From: Polyangium sp. 15x6
GTDB taxonomy: Bacteria > Myxococcota_A > Polyangia > Polyangiales > Polyangiaceae
DNA length: 64,000 nt
Direction: 5' to 3'
NCBI RefSeq assembly: GCF_029960785.1
Contig: NZ_JASBQE010000002.1
Location: 290,466 to 354,465 of the forward strand
Position 1 is the first letter of the stretch; each line of letters begins with the position of its first letter. The notes beneath the pieces were generated by a model. That model searched no databases. It was not told the origin of the DNA and saw nothing but the letters and a program-made list of their open reading frames with translations. Below are positions 16,925 through 26,088 of the stretch, one piece after another. Position numbers and translations under genes: made by a program.

Positions 16925-17533
16925 TCACCGCCCGGGCGAACCTCCCCCGAGCCGCTCGCCTAGCCATGACGACAGCCACTCCATCTCGCCGCGCCTCGAC
17001 TCGGCGAGATATCGACAAACCGCCACCACGTCCGGCTCCGTCGCGCTCTCGGCGCACGCCTCCGCCTCGGCCAGCATGCTCGCGTGAGCATTCAAGATTC
17101 CCTGGAGCATGTCCCGCTCGCTGCCGTCACCTCGCGCGATCGGGGTCGCCGGTATCGCGGCGCCCCCGAACGTGTCCTGGGGCAGCACCGGCAGCGTCGT
17201 CCCGGGGTGCCCGCGACGTGGATGACGCTCGGGGGGATCACCGGGCAACGCTGGGAGCGTCGCGCCAGGGATCCCGACGCCTGGGGTCCCACGAGGTGGC
17301 GGCGACAGGATCACGCCGCTATCGTCATTGCCATTGCCCGCGCCATTGCCAGGCAGGCGCTCTCCACGCTCCCCCGCTCCGGCTGAGCGCCCCATGACGG
17401 CTCCTGGCGGTACGTCCGGCCGCCTGGTCCCTGGCGACCGCGGAGGCAGCTCGCTCCCATCCTCCTCGCCGCAGGCCCCGAGCGCGACGAGCGCGACGAG
17501 CCCAACCGCGATGCCCCACCCTCTCCGCGCCAT
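16925..17533 (-). CDS. Hypothetical lipoprotein
   Basis: A 202-aa predicted lipoprotein: signal MARRGWGIAVGLVALVALGAC, then a long disordered Pro/Gly/Asn-rich stretch with repeated GxP[GA]xTLPxLP motifs. The C-terminal 60 residues form a helical region with two Cys (EAEACAESATEPDVVAVCRY). Function unknown; the helical tail resembles small four-helix domains but no family is recognised. It is followed (16708-16924) by 217 bases with no recognisable gene. Confidence 0.75.
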   Translation of the reverse strand: MARRGWGIAVGLVALVALGACGEEDGSELPPRSPGTRRPDVPPGAVMGRSAGAGERGERLPGNGAGNGNDDSGVILSPPPRGTPGVGIPGATLPALPGDPPERHPRRGHPGTTLPVLPQDTFGGAAIPATPIARGDGSERDMLQGILNAHASMLAEAEACAESATEPDVVAVCRYLAESRRGEMEWLSSWLGERLGGGSPGR

Positions 17534-17600
17534 GCTCCACCCCCGCGGCGTGCCGTGCACGGCGGATACCAGCGCGTGTCCTGTTCGCCCCGCTCGCCCT

Positions 17601-17738
17601 CGCCGGTCTTGACCCGGCCTGCTCGATGAACTGCGCATCGCGCAGTTCATCGACCCCGAGTCCAGCGCTTGCGCTGGTCCGGGTCCAGGGGCGGACAGCC
17701 CCGGTGGGGCCTGGGGCAACGCCCCAGCGCAGCGCCCC
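17601..17738 (-). repeat. Four-hairpin repeat arm, copy D (reverse)
   Basis: Single reverse arm between two minus-strand genes. It starts with CGCCGGTCTTGACCCGGCCT, then the TCGATGAACTGCGC palindrome at 17623-17653, CCAGCGC-TT-GCGCTGG, GGGGC-GGACA-GCCCC and CTGGGGC-AAC-GCCCCAG. Confidence 0.85.
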
Positions 17739-17764
17739 TAGATGCCCCCATGCTCCGTCTAGAA

Positions 17765-19849
17765 CTAGACGACGGCCCCCGCCCGCTGGAGGAGCCGATC
17801 GCGCATCTTGAACACCTCGTTCGCCGCGATCATGTCGCCGCCCTCGCGAAACGCCTCGGCGGCGCGCTCGTAAAAGACCGCGGCCTCGCGCGGCAAGAAG
17901 ACGCTGCGGGACGACGTCGCCGCATCCATCAGCTTTCGACCTGCCATGCACGGTTCGCCTGCGCCGCGCCACTGCTCGGCCACGAGGGCTGGGTCGGCGC
18001 CCAGCGATTCGAGCGCCACCGCCAGCCGGCGGCGCAGCAGCGCCTCGACGGGGCGCGGGAGCGTCGCGAGGACGGTCTCCCCGATGAGATCGTGGCTGAA
18101 GCCCATGCCATGCACGACGTGCGCGGCCGTGAGCTCTGCCCAGCAAGCGGCGGTCGCCGCGGCGCTGGCCTCGAGCGCGGCCGACGCGCTCGCGAGCGTG
18201 AAGTTCGAGCCGAGCAGCGCGAGCACGCGCGCCATCTGCAACGCCGGCTCCGACAAGCGCGAGAGCGTGCCTTCGAGAATCACGCCGATGCGGCCGGGGG
18301 GCATGCGCGCGACTTCGGCGCGCGAGAGCGTGCCCGACGCGATCACGTGCTTCACGGTCTCGAGGACGAAGAGCGGATTGCCGCCCGCGTAGCTCGCGAT
18401 CGCGTCGGCCATGTCGGCGATGCCGGGCACGTCGAGGCTCCCGAGCAGCTGCCGCACGCCGGCCGGCGGGAGCGGATCGAGCTCGATGTGGATCCCCAGG
18501 CCAAACGCCACGCCCTCGCGGATGGCCGCCATGATCGCCTCGGGCAATTCGCCCGCGCGATAGCAGAGGACGGCGCGAAGCTTCACCGTCGGGTCCTGGA
18601 ACAACTGCTCCATCACGTACTGCCCGGCCTCCGCCGTCGCGGCGTCCACGAACTGGATATCGTCGAAGCCGAACGCGTCGTAACCTTCGCGCGCTGCGAG
18701 GCGATGCGCTTCGACCTTGGCCTGGAGCATGCGTAACTTGTCCGCCTCGCTCTCCATCGGCCCCGGCGCCTGCCCCAGCGCCGGCACGATCCGCGCGAGC
18801 TCGGCGCGCGCCCAGGGAGCGAGCTTCGCCGCGTCGATCTTCACCATCATCTCGCTGTACACACGTGCGTGCGTCCCGTAGGGCACGGCGCGGTCGCCGG
18901 GGCGGGCCGTGAAGAAGAACGGCCTCGCCACTGCGTTGAGGAAATCGTGCATGAGCCGGCTCTTGCCGATGCCGGGCGGGCCGCCGATGATGATGGCTTG
19001 GCCGGCGGCCCAAGCCGCCTCCATCCGCGCCCACACCTCCTCGCGGCCCACGAGCTCCGGAGGCCGGAGCACGGAGAGGGGGATCGCTCTCGCCGGCGAC
19101 GCGGACCTCGGCCCCCGTTGCTCGGCGGATCGCGCGATCTCGCGGGCGAGCTCGGTCGTGGCGCGCGAAGGCTCGATGCCGAGGTCCCGCCCGAGCATCG
19201 TGCGCAGGCGCTGGAAGGCCGCGAGCGCTTCGCCACGATCTCCCGCGGCATAGAGCAGGCGCATCCGCTGCCGGTGCGCGTCCTCCGAACACGGTTCGAG
19301 CTCCACGGCGCGCGCCGCGAGCGCGAGCGCGTCGGCCAGACGACCGCTTCGCTCGTGCTCGTCGATCGCGGCGGTGATCGCTTGACGTCGCGCGGCGTCC
19401 ACGTTCGCTCGCGCGCTGTGCAGCCACTCGTCGAACAGCGATGCGTCGTCGAACTCGAGCTGACCGAGCAGCCGGCCCAAAGGCAGCTCGGCGGCGCGCG
19501 CCGCGAGCTCCGTGCGGCGCGCGCCTCGCAGCGCGCTCACGTCCGCGTCCACGGAGGCTGCCAGAGCCAGCGGATCGGCGCCGCTCACGAGCACGTCGCC
19601 GGTCGCCATCTTCAGCCGCCGGAGGAGTTGCCGCAGGTTGGCCCGCGCCGTCGCCTCGGGCGAGTCGGACCACAACAGCCCGGCGAGCCTCGACTTCGGC
19701 GTCTCCCCCTCGACCGCCAGGTAGGCAAGGAGCCCGAACGCCTTCTTTTCGAGCCTCACCGGGCCGTTGGGGCCGACGAGTCGGACCTCGCCCAGCACGA
19801 AGAGACGCCAATCGATGATCACTTTTGTGGAACTGCCCTGAGAGTGCAC
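17765..19849 (-). CDS. SARP-like transcriptional regulator with BTAD and AAA ATPase domains
   Basis: A 694-aa regulator of the AfsR/SARP type. Residues about 10-95 form a winged-helix DNA-binding domain (KAFGLLAYLAVEG, ARANLRQLLRRLK). Residues 100-245 form the bacterial transcriptional activator domain (AARRQAITAAIDEHERSGR, GIEPSRATTELAREI). From about 265 there is an ATPase module with Walker A GGPPGIGKS (289-297), VGREEVWARM before it and a helical tail. There is no LuxR-type C-terminal helix-turn-helix. Such proteins activate nearby biosynthetic or developmental genes in response to a signal sensed through the ATPase. No biosynthetic cluster is adjacent; the divergent neighbour is a Cys-rich exported protein. 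Confidence 0.9.
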   Translation of the reverse strand: MHSQGSSTKVIIDWRLFVLGEVRLVGPNGPVRLEKKAFGLLAYLAVEGETPKSRLAGLLWSDSPEATARANLRQLLRRLKMATGDVLVSGADPLALAASVDADVSALRGARRTELAARAAELPLGRLLGQLEFDDASLFDEWLHSARANVDAARRQAITAAIDEHERSGRLADALALAARAVELEPCSEDAHRQRMRLLYAAGDRGEALAAFQRLRTMLGRDLGIEPSRATTELAREIARSAEQRGPRSASPARAIPLSVLRPPELVGREEVWARMEAAWAAGQAIIIGGPPGIGKSRLMHDFLNAVARPFFFTARPGDRAVPYGTHARVYSEMMVKIDAAKLAPWARAELARIVPALGQAPGPMESEADKLRMLQAKVEAHRLAAREGYDAFGFDDIQFVDAATAEAGQYVMEQLFQDPTVKLRAVLCYRAGELPEAIMAAIREGVAFGLGIHIELDPLPPAGVRQLLGSLDVPGIADMADAIASYAGGNPLFVLETVKHVIASGTLSRAEVARMPPGRIGVILEGTLSRLSEPALQMARVLALLGSNFTLASASAALEASAAATAACWAELTAAHVVHGMGFSHDLIGETVLATLPRPVEALLRRRLAVALESLGADPALVAEQWRGAGEPCMAGRKLMDAATSSRSVFLPREAAVFYERAAEAFREGGDMIAANEVFKMRDRLLQRAGAVV

Positions 19850-20275
19850 GTGGCGCTGTCACCTGGGATGCCTCCAGCGCGTCGCGACGGGAGGCGGGGG
19901 CGATTTAAGGATGCGGTGCCGAGTCTAGCCCCACCTTTCGTCAGGCCGCCACCATCGAGCAGCAACCCGCGATACAAGTCGGTGTCGGGCGAGTTGCTCG
20001 CGGTCACGCTGCGCGCTTCCGTGAGGGACCGAGCCATCGGCGCGAAAGCGCGACGGAAATCTGCTCGCCTCCCCCTGTCACGCTTCAGTCACGCCCCCGG
20101 TCCCAAGCTCCCGTTCGACTTGGCCCGCCGAGACCTCCGACGTCGCGGCGCATGGCCTCACGGGGAGCTTGCACGTATGAAACCGCACATCGATTCCAAG
20201 CGTTCCTTCTCGGTGCTCTCGGCCATCTTCGGGACGGCTCGCAAATCGGTCGCGCCTTCGGATGGCATCGTGGGC

Positions 20276-20303
20276 GGGGATCCGCTGCGCGCAGCGGGAT
20301 CCC
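20276..20303 (+). promoter_or_regulatory. Near-perfect palindrome before the Cys-rich protein gene
   Basis: GGGATCCGCTGCG / CGCAGCGGGATCCC pairs over 13 bp with one bulged base, eight bases before the chosen ATG at 20312. It could be an operator or a 5'-leader stem. It would be coding only if the alternative start at 20177 is used. The whole region 19850-20311 otherwise holds the divergent promoters of the SARP-like gene and this gene, with no further feature seen. Confidence 0.4.
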
Positions 20304-20311
20304 TCGGCTCG

Positions 20312-21808
20312 ATGTCTCCCCCTCCCCGGAGAGGCTCGCACCGGGGCGCGCTCGGCGTCGTGGCGGCCTTGGTCGTGGGGGGGCTTGTCGCCGCCGCGTG
20401 TGGCGCCGCGCCCGAAGACGCTCCGCTCGAAGACGAAAACGTCGACTCGTACAGCGCTGCCGCCACCTGCGAGACTTGCGAACCACCCCCCGAGGATCCC
20501 CCCCCGACCTGCACTATCTCGTGTGCGGGCAAGCCGTGCGGGGCAGCCAACGGCTGCGGCGGCAAGTGCGGCACCGGCTCCTGCCCGGCGGGCACGACCT
20601 GCGGCGGCGGCGGCGTGTACGCCCAGTGTGGGTGTACGCCCCAGTGTTCGGGCAAGGCGTGCGGGGCGCCCGACGGCTGCGGCGGCGCGTGCACCGTCGG
20701 CACGTGTCCCTATGGGCAGGGGTGCGGCGCGGCGGGCGTGCCGGGCCAGTGTTGGACGCTGCCGGTGGGGCAGGGGGTCGAGTGCTTCGTGTTCAACGAT
20801 GGCTACACCAACGTGGCCGGGCCGACGCAGGCGCTCACCTTCAAAGACGACGAGGGCCTGGTGTGCATGCCCGACGGCACCCCGGGCGGCACCTGCCGCA
20901 AGTGGTTCGGCCGCTGCCGCACCACCGACCCGAGCCACACGCCGGTGCTCTTCTCGGTCTTCAACGACGGCAGGGCCGACATGTCGGGCCCGTCGGATGC
21001 GGTGTACGTGCCGTCGCACCACAGGGCGTGCGTGCCCGACGGCTCCCCGGGCGGCTTCTGCCGCGAATGGTTCGGCGCCGCGAAGCTGCCTGACGGGCGT
21101 CCGGTCGAGTGCAAGCTGTTCGATGACGGCGGCGCGCAGAAGACGAAATACACGGACGACGATATGTTCGTGAACGGCCTTCCGGAGGTGTCCTTCGAAA
21201 ACGGCACGCGTCGCAAATGGTTCGGCGAGTGCATGGTGGCCGGCTGCGGCGACGGCGTGTGCAACAACGGCGAGACGTCGTGGACCTGCTCCGACTGCAC
21301 ATGCGGCGATGGGGTCTGCAACGGCAGCGAGAGGTGTAGCACGTGTTCGAAGGACTGCGGCTCGTGCTGCGGCAACGGCGTTTGCGACAACAACGAGACG
21401 TGCAGCTCGTGCTCGCAAGATTGTGGCTCGTGCTGCGGCAACGGCGTCTGCGACAACAACGAGACGTGCAGCTCGTGCTCGAAAGACTGCGGCGAGTGCC
21501 CCCCGCAGACGTGCTCGGGGCAGACGGCCGGGTCGCAGTCGCAGTACTTCTCCGTGGGTATCGAAAACTACTACGGCTGCCTGCTCGGGAGCGCCGTGTA
21601 CTTGGCCAACTCGCTGAGCGAGGCCATGCAATGCGGGCAGGCGGCCTACCCCGGCTACACCATCGCCACGGGCACGGTCGGCACGTACGTCTATCACACC
21701 GGCACGGTCAACGGCTGCGCCGACGTCACGTTCGCCGCGCTGTCGCCGTCGAAGGCGGCCACGTGCGCGAACGCGAATGGCTACCCGTACGCAGGCGCCT
21801 GCCCCTGA
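20312..21808 (+). CDS. Cys-rich repeat lipoprotein
   Basis: A 498-aa exported protein. The signal is a lipoprotein type (VVAALVVGGLVAAACG). Three kinds of repeat follow. The first are Cys-rich units such as CSGKACGAPDGCGGACTVGT. Then there are three FNDG/FDDG units with a CxPDGxPGGxCRxWFG signature. Last are units of the form CGDGVCNNGE and CGNGVCDNNETCSSC, the last two nearly identical in DNA (21363-21494). The tail is a small domain ending CANANGYPYAGACP. Likely a disulfide-rich surface protein; no function known. An in-frame ATG at 20177 with GGGGAG upstream would add 45 residues, making an unusually long n-region, so 20312 is preferred. Confidence 0.85.
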   Translation: MSPPPRRGSHRGALGVVAALVVGGLVAAACGAAPEDAPLEDENVDSYSAAATCETCEPPPEDPPPTCTISCAGKPCGAANGCGGKCGTGSCPAGTTCGGGGVYAQCGCTPQCSGKACGAPDGCGGACTVGTCPYGQGCGAAGVPGQCWTLPVGQGVECFVFNDGYTNVAGPTQALTFKDDEGLVCMPDGTPGGTCRKWFGRCRTTDPSHTPVLFSVFNDGRADMSGPSDAVYVPSHHRACVPDGSPGGFCREWFGAAKLPDGRPVECKLFDDGGAQKTKYTDDDMFVNGLPEVSFENGTRRKWFGECMVAGCGDGVCNNGETSWTCSDCTCGDGVCNGSERCSTCSKDCGSCCGNGVCDNNETCSSCSQDCGSCCGNGVCDNNETCSSCSKDCGECPPQTCSGQTAGSQSQYFSVGIENYYGCLLGSAVYLANSLSEAMQCGQAAYPGYTIATGTVGTYVYHTGTVNGCADVTFAALSPSKAATCANANGYPYAGACP

Positions 21809-21910
21809 AGCGCCGGTAGGACGCCCGCAGTGACTTGTGGGGGAGCCGAGGCCACCGCGACCTCGGCCTTCCCCACTCCGTTCGTAAATCGACAGAATGA
21901 GGTGCCTCTC

Positions 21911-23308
21911 ATGTGGAAACTAGCTTCTCGAACGTCTTGGTTGGCCTTCACCCTCCTTGCGACGGTCCATTGCGGCCCGGGGAATGAGACCCCCCCCGGC
22001 GGCACCGGCGGTACCGGCGGCACCGGCGGCGGGAGCGGCGGCATGGGAGGCACCGGCGGTACCGGTGGCACCGGCAGCACCAGCAGCACCGGAGGCACCG
22101 GCGGCACCGGCGGCGGTGAATGCGTGACCAGCGACAAGGCCATTCGGTTCGGCAAGCTCGTCAATCCCGAGGATGGCTCGGTCATCGACAACGCGATCGT
22201 CGTGACCCACGAAGATCGGATCAGCTACGTCGGCACGGATGAAAAGCAGATTCCGTGCGGAGCCAGCGTCATCGACTGGACGGCGTACACCGGGCTCCCC
22301 GGGCTCGTCGATTCACATGTCCACTTCTCCTACCAGACAGACCAGGAGCCGGGCACGTTCCCCTGGAGCCGCGTGACCTGGCTGGTCAACAATGACCCCT
22401 ACAAGTACCTGGAGCTGGCCCGCGGCGCCGCTCTGGCGACGCTCAAGACCGGCGTCACCACCGCGATCGACAAGGGAGGCCGCGACTTTCTCCTGATGAA
22501 CCTGCGCGACGAGATCAAAGCCGGCAAGACGCCGGGACCGCGTGTGTTCACCGCGATGGGCGGGATCAGCAATTACAAGTACCCGAACTCGGTCCCCGCC
22601 CAGGAATTGAAGGCCTGGGTGCAGTTGCTGGTGCTGCGCGGCGCCGATATCGTGAAAGTGTGGGCCGACAAGTGCACCGACCAGACGCTGGAGTGCTCGC
22701 CGACGTTCACGTTCGACGAGCTCAAGCTGCTGGTCGACACGGCACACGAGGAGGGTTTGCCCATCGCGATCCACGCGTACCACCAGGACACGGCCAAGCT
22801 CGCCATCATGGCCGGCCCGGACTCGATCGAGCACCCGGAGGGCCTCGACACGGTGGACTGCGGCAACATGATCGACAGAGGGACGATCTACGTGCCGACC
22901 ATCGATCACAACCGGTATTACAAGGACAACCTCGCGTTCTTCGGCTACGCCCCCGATCTGGAGCAGAAGTTCGAGGCGTACATCCAGGACAACCTCGCGA
23001 GCGCGACCCAGGCGCACCTGGTCGGCGTGAAGATCGCGATGGGCTCGGACGCCGTGTTCACCGGATTCGGTGAAAATACGAAGGAGCTTGCCTGGCTCGT
23101 GCAAGCCGGCATGACCCCGCTCGAGGCGATCCGCGCCGCCACCATCCATGGAGCCGAGAGCATCGGCGCGCAGAACGATATCGGAAAGGTCGCGGTGGGC
23201 TATTACGCCGACATCATCGCGGTCGAGGGCGACCCTCTGGCGGACATCAACGTCGTCATCAACGGGGTCCGCAAGGTGATGATGGGCGGGCGGGTCGCGG
23301 AGTTCTAA
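21911..23308 (+). CDS. Amidohydrolase family lipoprotein
   Basis: A 465-aa metal-dependent hydrolase of the imidazolonepropionase/prolidase-like group. The signal ends in LLATVHC and is followed by a Gly/Thr linker (GGTGGTGGT). The TIM-barrel enzyme shows DSHVHF (metal HxH), VWADKCTD at the usual lysine/ligand strand, AIHAYHQ, SIEHPEG and GSDAVFTGFG with the final Asp, then the C-terminal beta-sandwich (GYYADIIAVEGDPLADI). All metal ligands of the family appear present. Substrate unknown; relatives act on cyclic amides, peptides or organophosphates. ATG 21911 has GAGGT upstream. Confidence 0.92.
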   Translation: MWKLASRTSWLAFTLLATVHCGPGNETPPGGTGGTGGTGGGSGGMGGTGGTGGTGSTSSTGGTGGTGGGECVTSDKAIRFGKLVNPEDGSVIDNAIVVTHEDRISYVGTDEKQIPCGASVIDWTAYTGLPGLVDSHVHFSYQTDQEPGTFPWSRVTWLVNNDPYKYLELARGAALATLKTGVTTAIDKGGRDFLLMNLRDEIKAGKTPGPRVFTAMGGISNYKYPNSVPAQELKAWVQLLVLRGADIVKVWADKCTDQTLECSPTFTFDELKLLVDTAHEEGLPIAIHAYHQDTAKLAIMAGPDSIEHPEGLDTVDCGNMIDRGTIYVPTIDHNRYYKDNLAFFGYAPDLEQKFEAYIQDNLASATQAHLVGVKIAMGSDAVFTGFGENTKELAWLVQAGMTPLEAIRAATIHGAESIGAQNDIGKVAVGYYADIIAVEGDPLADINVVINGVRKVMMGGRVAEF

Positions 23309-23585
23309 CGAGGCCCGCTCACGCCTCGTCTCCTCGGGACACGCCGCTCTCGCTCCCGCACATCCTCCCTCACCTCCAGGCCAATGGCCTCCTCGGCGCG
23401 TCCGACGTCGGCACGCTCGCGCGTGCGGCTTCGCGCGCACTCCGGCGGCCGATCGATCGCCTCCTATTGCCGTCCTCCTGATCCGCGAGCGGCTCGAGGG
23501 AGGGCCGCTCCGCTTTTGCTCGCCGGATCCAGGACGACAGACCCCCTGACCGGCAGCGGCGGCAGCAGCAGCAGCCGTTTACGTA

Positions 23586-24328
23586 TCAGCGCAGGAGCTG
23601 AAACGTGACCAGGATCTTCGCCCTCACCGTGACGTGCCCTGGTACAATCGAGCCGACGCCGAGATCGGGTTCGCCAGGTTCGGTGATGGCGACTTGAGCG
23701 AGCTGCTGGCCCGCCCACGCCGGCGGTACCGCCGACTCTGCCACCACGAAGGGTTGACCGATTCGCTGACCGAGCTTCGCCGCGAGCGCCCGCGCCTTGT
23801 CTTGGGCTGCCTTGATGGCGAGCGCCCGCGCTTCATCCCGATGCTTCTTGAGTTCCGTCGTCGCGAAGTTGACAGCGTCGACGCGGTTCACGCCCGCCTC
23901 GAGCGCGCCGAGCAGCAAACGCTCGATCTTCCGCATGTCCCGAAGCGTCACGGTGATGGTGGTGTGCGCGGCGTACCCGACGACGTTGGTTCGATCGTAG
24001 TCTTGGTAGAGCGGCTCCACGCTGATGTAATCGGTTCGCACATCCTTCGCGTCGATGCCGAGGCTCCCGACGAGCGAGAGGACCCGCGCGACCCGCTCGT
24101 CATTTTGCCGCTTCGCGACGAGGAGCTGCGCGTCTCGTGTGTCGACGCCGAACGTCGCGAATGCCTCGTCGGGCGCGACGTTCACCTCCGCGTCGCCCGA
24201 GACGCTGATCGTACGTAGCCCGGCCGTGGGTGCCTTGTTCGCAGGGAGCTGCGGCTCGGCGCGCCCGGGCTGGAAGCAGAGAGAGCGGCGCCGACGGCGA
24301 GCGCCGCGAGCAGGGGAATACGCTTCAT
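23586..24328 (-). CDS. SIMPL-domain (DUF541) exported protein, apparent frameshift
   Basis: Periplasmic SIMPL/DUF541 protein of unknown biochemical role. The mature part is clear: LRTISVSGDAEVNVAPDEA, then YAAHTTITVTLRD, VDAVNFATTELKKHRDEARA and a final RAKILVTFQLLR. The signal peptide (MKRIPLLAALAVGAALSASS) with a good GGGAGG site starts at 24328 but is in a different frame: read straight, it stops after 48 codons. The frames join near 24255-24280, in a GCCCGGGCGCG run. Either a base was lost in sequencing or the gene is broken. The preceding gap 23309-23585 holds only a short ORF-like remnant (see findings). Confidence 0.75.
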
Positions 24329-24471
24329 GGTTCCTCCCAATCCCACCACGCGCGGTTCCGGCGCGGTGTGGCAGGATGGAATGCACGTCGCGGGTCACGG
24401 CACGGAACTGGCACGGCCAGCGTTTTTACCATTCGCCAGCGAGGACGACGCACGAAGGAGGAGCATCCTGC

Positions 24472-24855
24472 ATGGCCCGAAAGATCATGATTGCATCGCT
24501 CATTGCCGCTTCGCTCGGCAATTCCACGGTCGCGCAGGCCGCAGAGGAGGAGTTCCTGTGCACGCTCGAGGCGCGGTCTTCGGTCACGGCCACGGTGCTC
24601 GACGCGGAGGGCGTCCCCGTATCCGACGCGGTGGTCAGGTATTCGGTCAATGACGAGCCTGCCAGGGATTGCGTGTCGTTCACGGTCGGCGAGTATGTCT
24701 GCGGCTGGGAGACCTCGGGACAGTTCGTCATCACCGCGACGCGCGGCGCCGAGGCGGCGACAACGGCGCTCTTCGTGTGGTGGGAAGGGTGCCACGTACG
24801 GAGCGAGCGCGTGACGCTGCGACTTTCCGAGATGCCGGCAGGCCGGAGCCCGTAG
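24472..24855 (+). CDS. Small exported protein with transthyretin-like domain
   Basis: A 127-aa exported protein with signal peptide MARKIMIASLIAASLGNSTV and cleavage near AQA-AEEE. The mature part resembles a carboxypeptidase-regulatory/transthyretin-like beta domain (VTATVLDAEGVPVSDAVVRY) and has four Cys (FLCTLE, RDCVSF, YVCGWE, EGCHVR) able to make two disulfides. ATG 24472 is preceded by AAGGAGGAGC. Function unknown. It is divergent from the SIMPL gene. Confidence 0.78.
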   Translation: MARKIMIASLIAASLGNSTVAQAAEEEFLCTLEARSSVTATVLDAEGVPVSDAVVRYSVNDEPARDCVSFTVGEYVCGWETSGQFVITATRGAEAATTALFVWWEGCHVRSERVTLRLSEMPAGRSP

Positions 24856-24944
24856 GGCGACCGAACCGAGCGGCTGCAGCCGACGCCCATGGACGTTGGC
24901 CGCTCGGAAGGTGTAAAATCCCGTGCCGCTCGTGGGAGGATCCG

Positions 24945-25778
24945 ATGTCCGAGTTCCGACGCATGAACGCACCGACCTGTTCGAGGTGGCTCGGACTCAT
25001 CGCGTGTCTCGCCGCCTGCGCCCCATCCGCGTCGCCGCCGCAGACGGAGCCCGCGCCGAAGCCAACCGCCGCACCAACGTCCGACGAAACCACCGGCGCG
25101 CCCCCGCTCCCGACCTACCCAAACCCAGCCGGCGAGGTCTTGCTTTACGATTTCACCCCCGACGACGCATTGCGCTGGAAAGAGCCGCCTCGCGCCGAGT
25201 TCGACGAGCTCGTGAAGCGTTTCCCCCACCCGCATGCAGCCAAGGACTCGCGCTGCGGTCCGGACTCCCCTTCGACGCCCCCGGAACAGCAGGCGAAAGG
25301 CATCCTCTTGCCGCACATCACGACCGTGCGCGGCGCGTTCACGCGACCGCGCTCCACGCAATCGGCGTATTTGATCGAGTATTGCTCCACGGGCAACGGT
25401 CAGCCGCACACGGTACGTCTGCTCGTCTTGCAGGACGATAGCGTCGAGCTCGACCTCGAGCTCGCGGGCGACTTGCACATCGGAGAGGTCCAGCACGCGG
25501 TGGACGTCGACGGAGACGGCCGCGACGAGGTCGTGCTCACGAGCTCCCTCTATCGCCAGCGCGAAGGGCAGTCGGTCACGGGCGCGGTGCTCTACCGCCT
25601 CGGCCCGGGCGCGCCGGGGGTCATCGGGAAATGGACGGCCGTCGAGCATTGCTACATCGGCCACGACGACATGCTGGCGCACCGGATCTACTATCGAATG
25701 AAGCACGATGTGCTCTCGTTCCGGGACGAGACCATCAAAAAGCATTGCTACTACCCGCCCCCGCCCCCGCCTCGCTGA
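24945..25778 (+). CDS. Hypothetical lipoprotein with FG-GAP-like segment
   Basis: A 277-aa predicted lipoprotein with signal LGLIACLAACAP and a Pro/Thr-rich tether. The mature domain has an integrin-like calcium loop, VDVDGDGRDEVVLTSSLY, followed by VTGAVLYRLGPG, as in single FG-GAP units, and a Cys/His-containing C-terminus ending in a Pro run. Start ATG 24945 follows GGGAGG at five bases. Function unknown. The stop is immediately followed by repeat copy E. Confidence 0.78.
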   Translation: MSEFRRMNAPTCSRWLGLIACLAACAPSASPPQTEPAPKPTAAPTSDETTGAPPLPTYPNPAGEVLLYDFTPDDALRWKEPPRAEFDELVKRFPHPHAAKDSRCGPDSPSTPPEQQAKGILLPHITTVRGAFTRPRSTQSAYLIEYCSTGNGQPHTVRLLVLQDDSVELDLELAGDLHIGEVQHAVDVDGDGRDEVVLTSSLYRQREGQSVTGAVLYRLGPGAPGVIGKWTAVEHCYIGHDDMLAHRIYYRMKHDVLSFRDETIKKHCYYPPPPPPR

Positions 25779-25790
25779 GCATTGGTCTCA

Positions 25791-26088
25791 TCTGGGAGGC
25801 GCTGCGCTGGGGCGTCGCCCCAGGCCCCACCGGGGCTATCCGCCCCTGGACCCGGACCAGCGCAAGCGCTGGACCCAGGGTCGATGAACTGCGCGATGCG
25901 CAGTTCATCGAACAGGCCGAGTCGAGACCGGCGAGCGCCCCTGCCCATCGATTGCCAACGGGCCCGCTTGGAAGAACTGCGCGGAGCGCAGTTCTTCCAC
26001 CCTCGGTCCAGGCCGTGCCTGGTCCGGGTCGAGGGGCGGATAGCCCCCGCGGGGTCCGGGGCAGCGCCCCGGCGAAGCGCCTCCCAGA
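25791..26088. repeat. Four-hairpin repeat, inverted pair, copy E
   Basis: Composite element with matching 12-bp outer ends (TCTGGGAGGCGC and its complement). Forward arm: CTGGGGC-type hairpin (CTGGGGC-GTC-GCCCCAG), GGGGC-TATCC-GCCCC, CCAGCGC-AA-GCGCTGG, palindrome TCGATGAACTGCGC at 25881-25911. Reverse arm: palindrome TGGAAGAACTGCGC at 25969-25999, CCAGGC-CGT-GCCTGG, GGGGC-GGATA-GCCCC, CCGGGGC-AGC-GCCCCGG. The two arms use different stem sequences. 26089-26291 holds nothing else recognisable. Confidence 0.88.

Noticed and set aside
17765..20312. Start of an antibiotic biosynthetic cluster because of the SARP-like regulator.
   Set aside because: No PKS, NRPS or tailoring genes are found within 20 kb on either side.
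25791..26088. Integron attC sites or phage attachment sites.
   Set aside because: No integrase gene, no GTTRRRY core sites, and the four-hairpin order is unlike attC.
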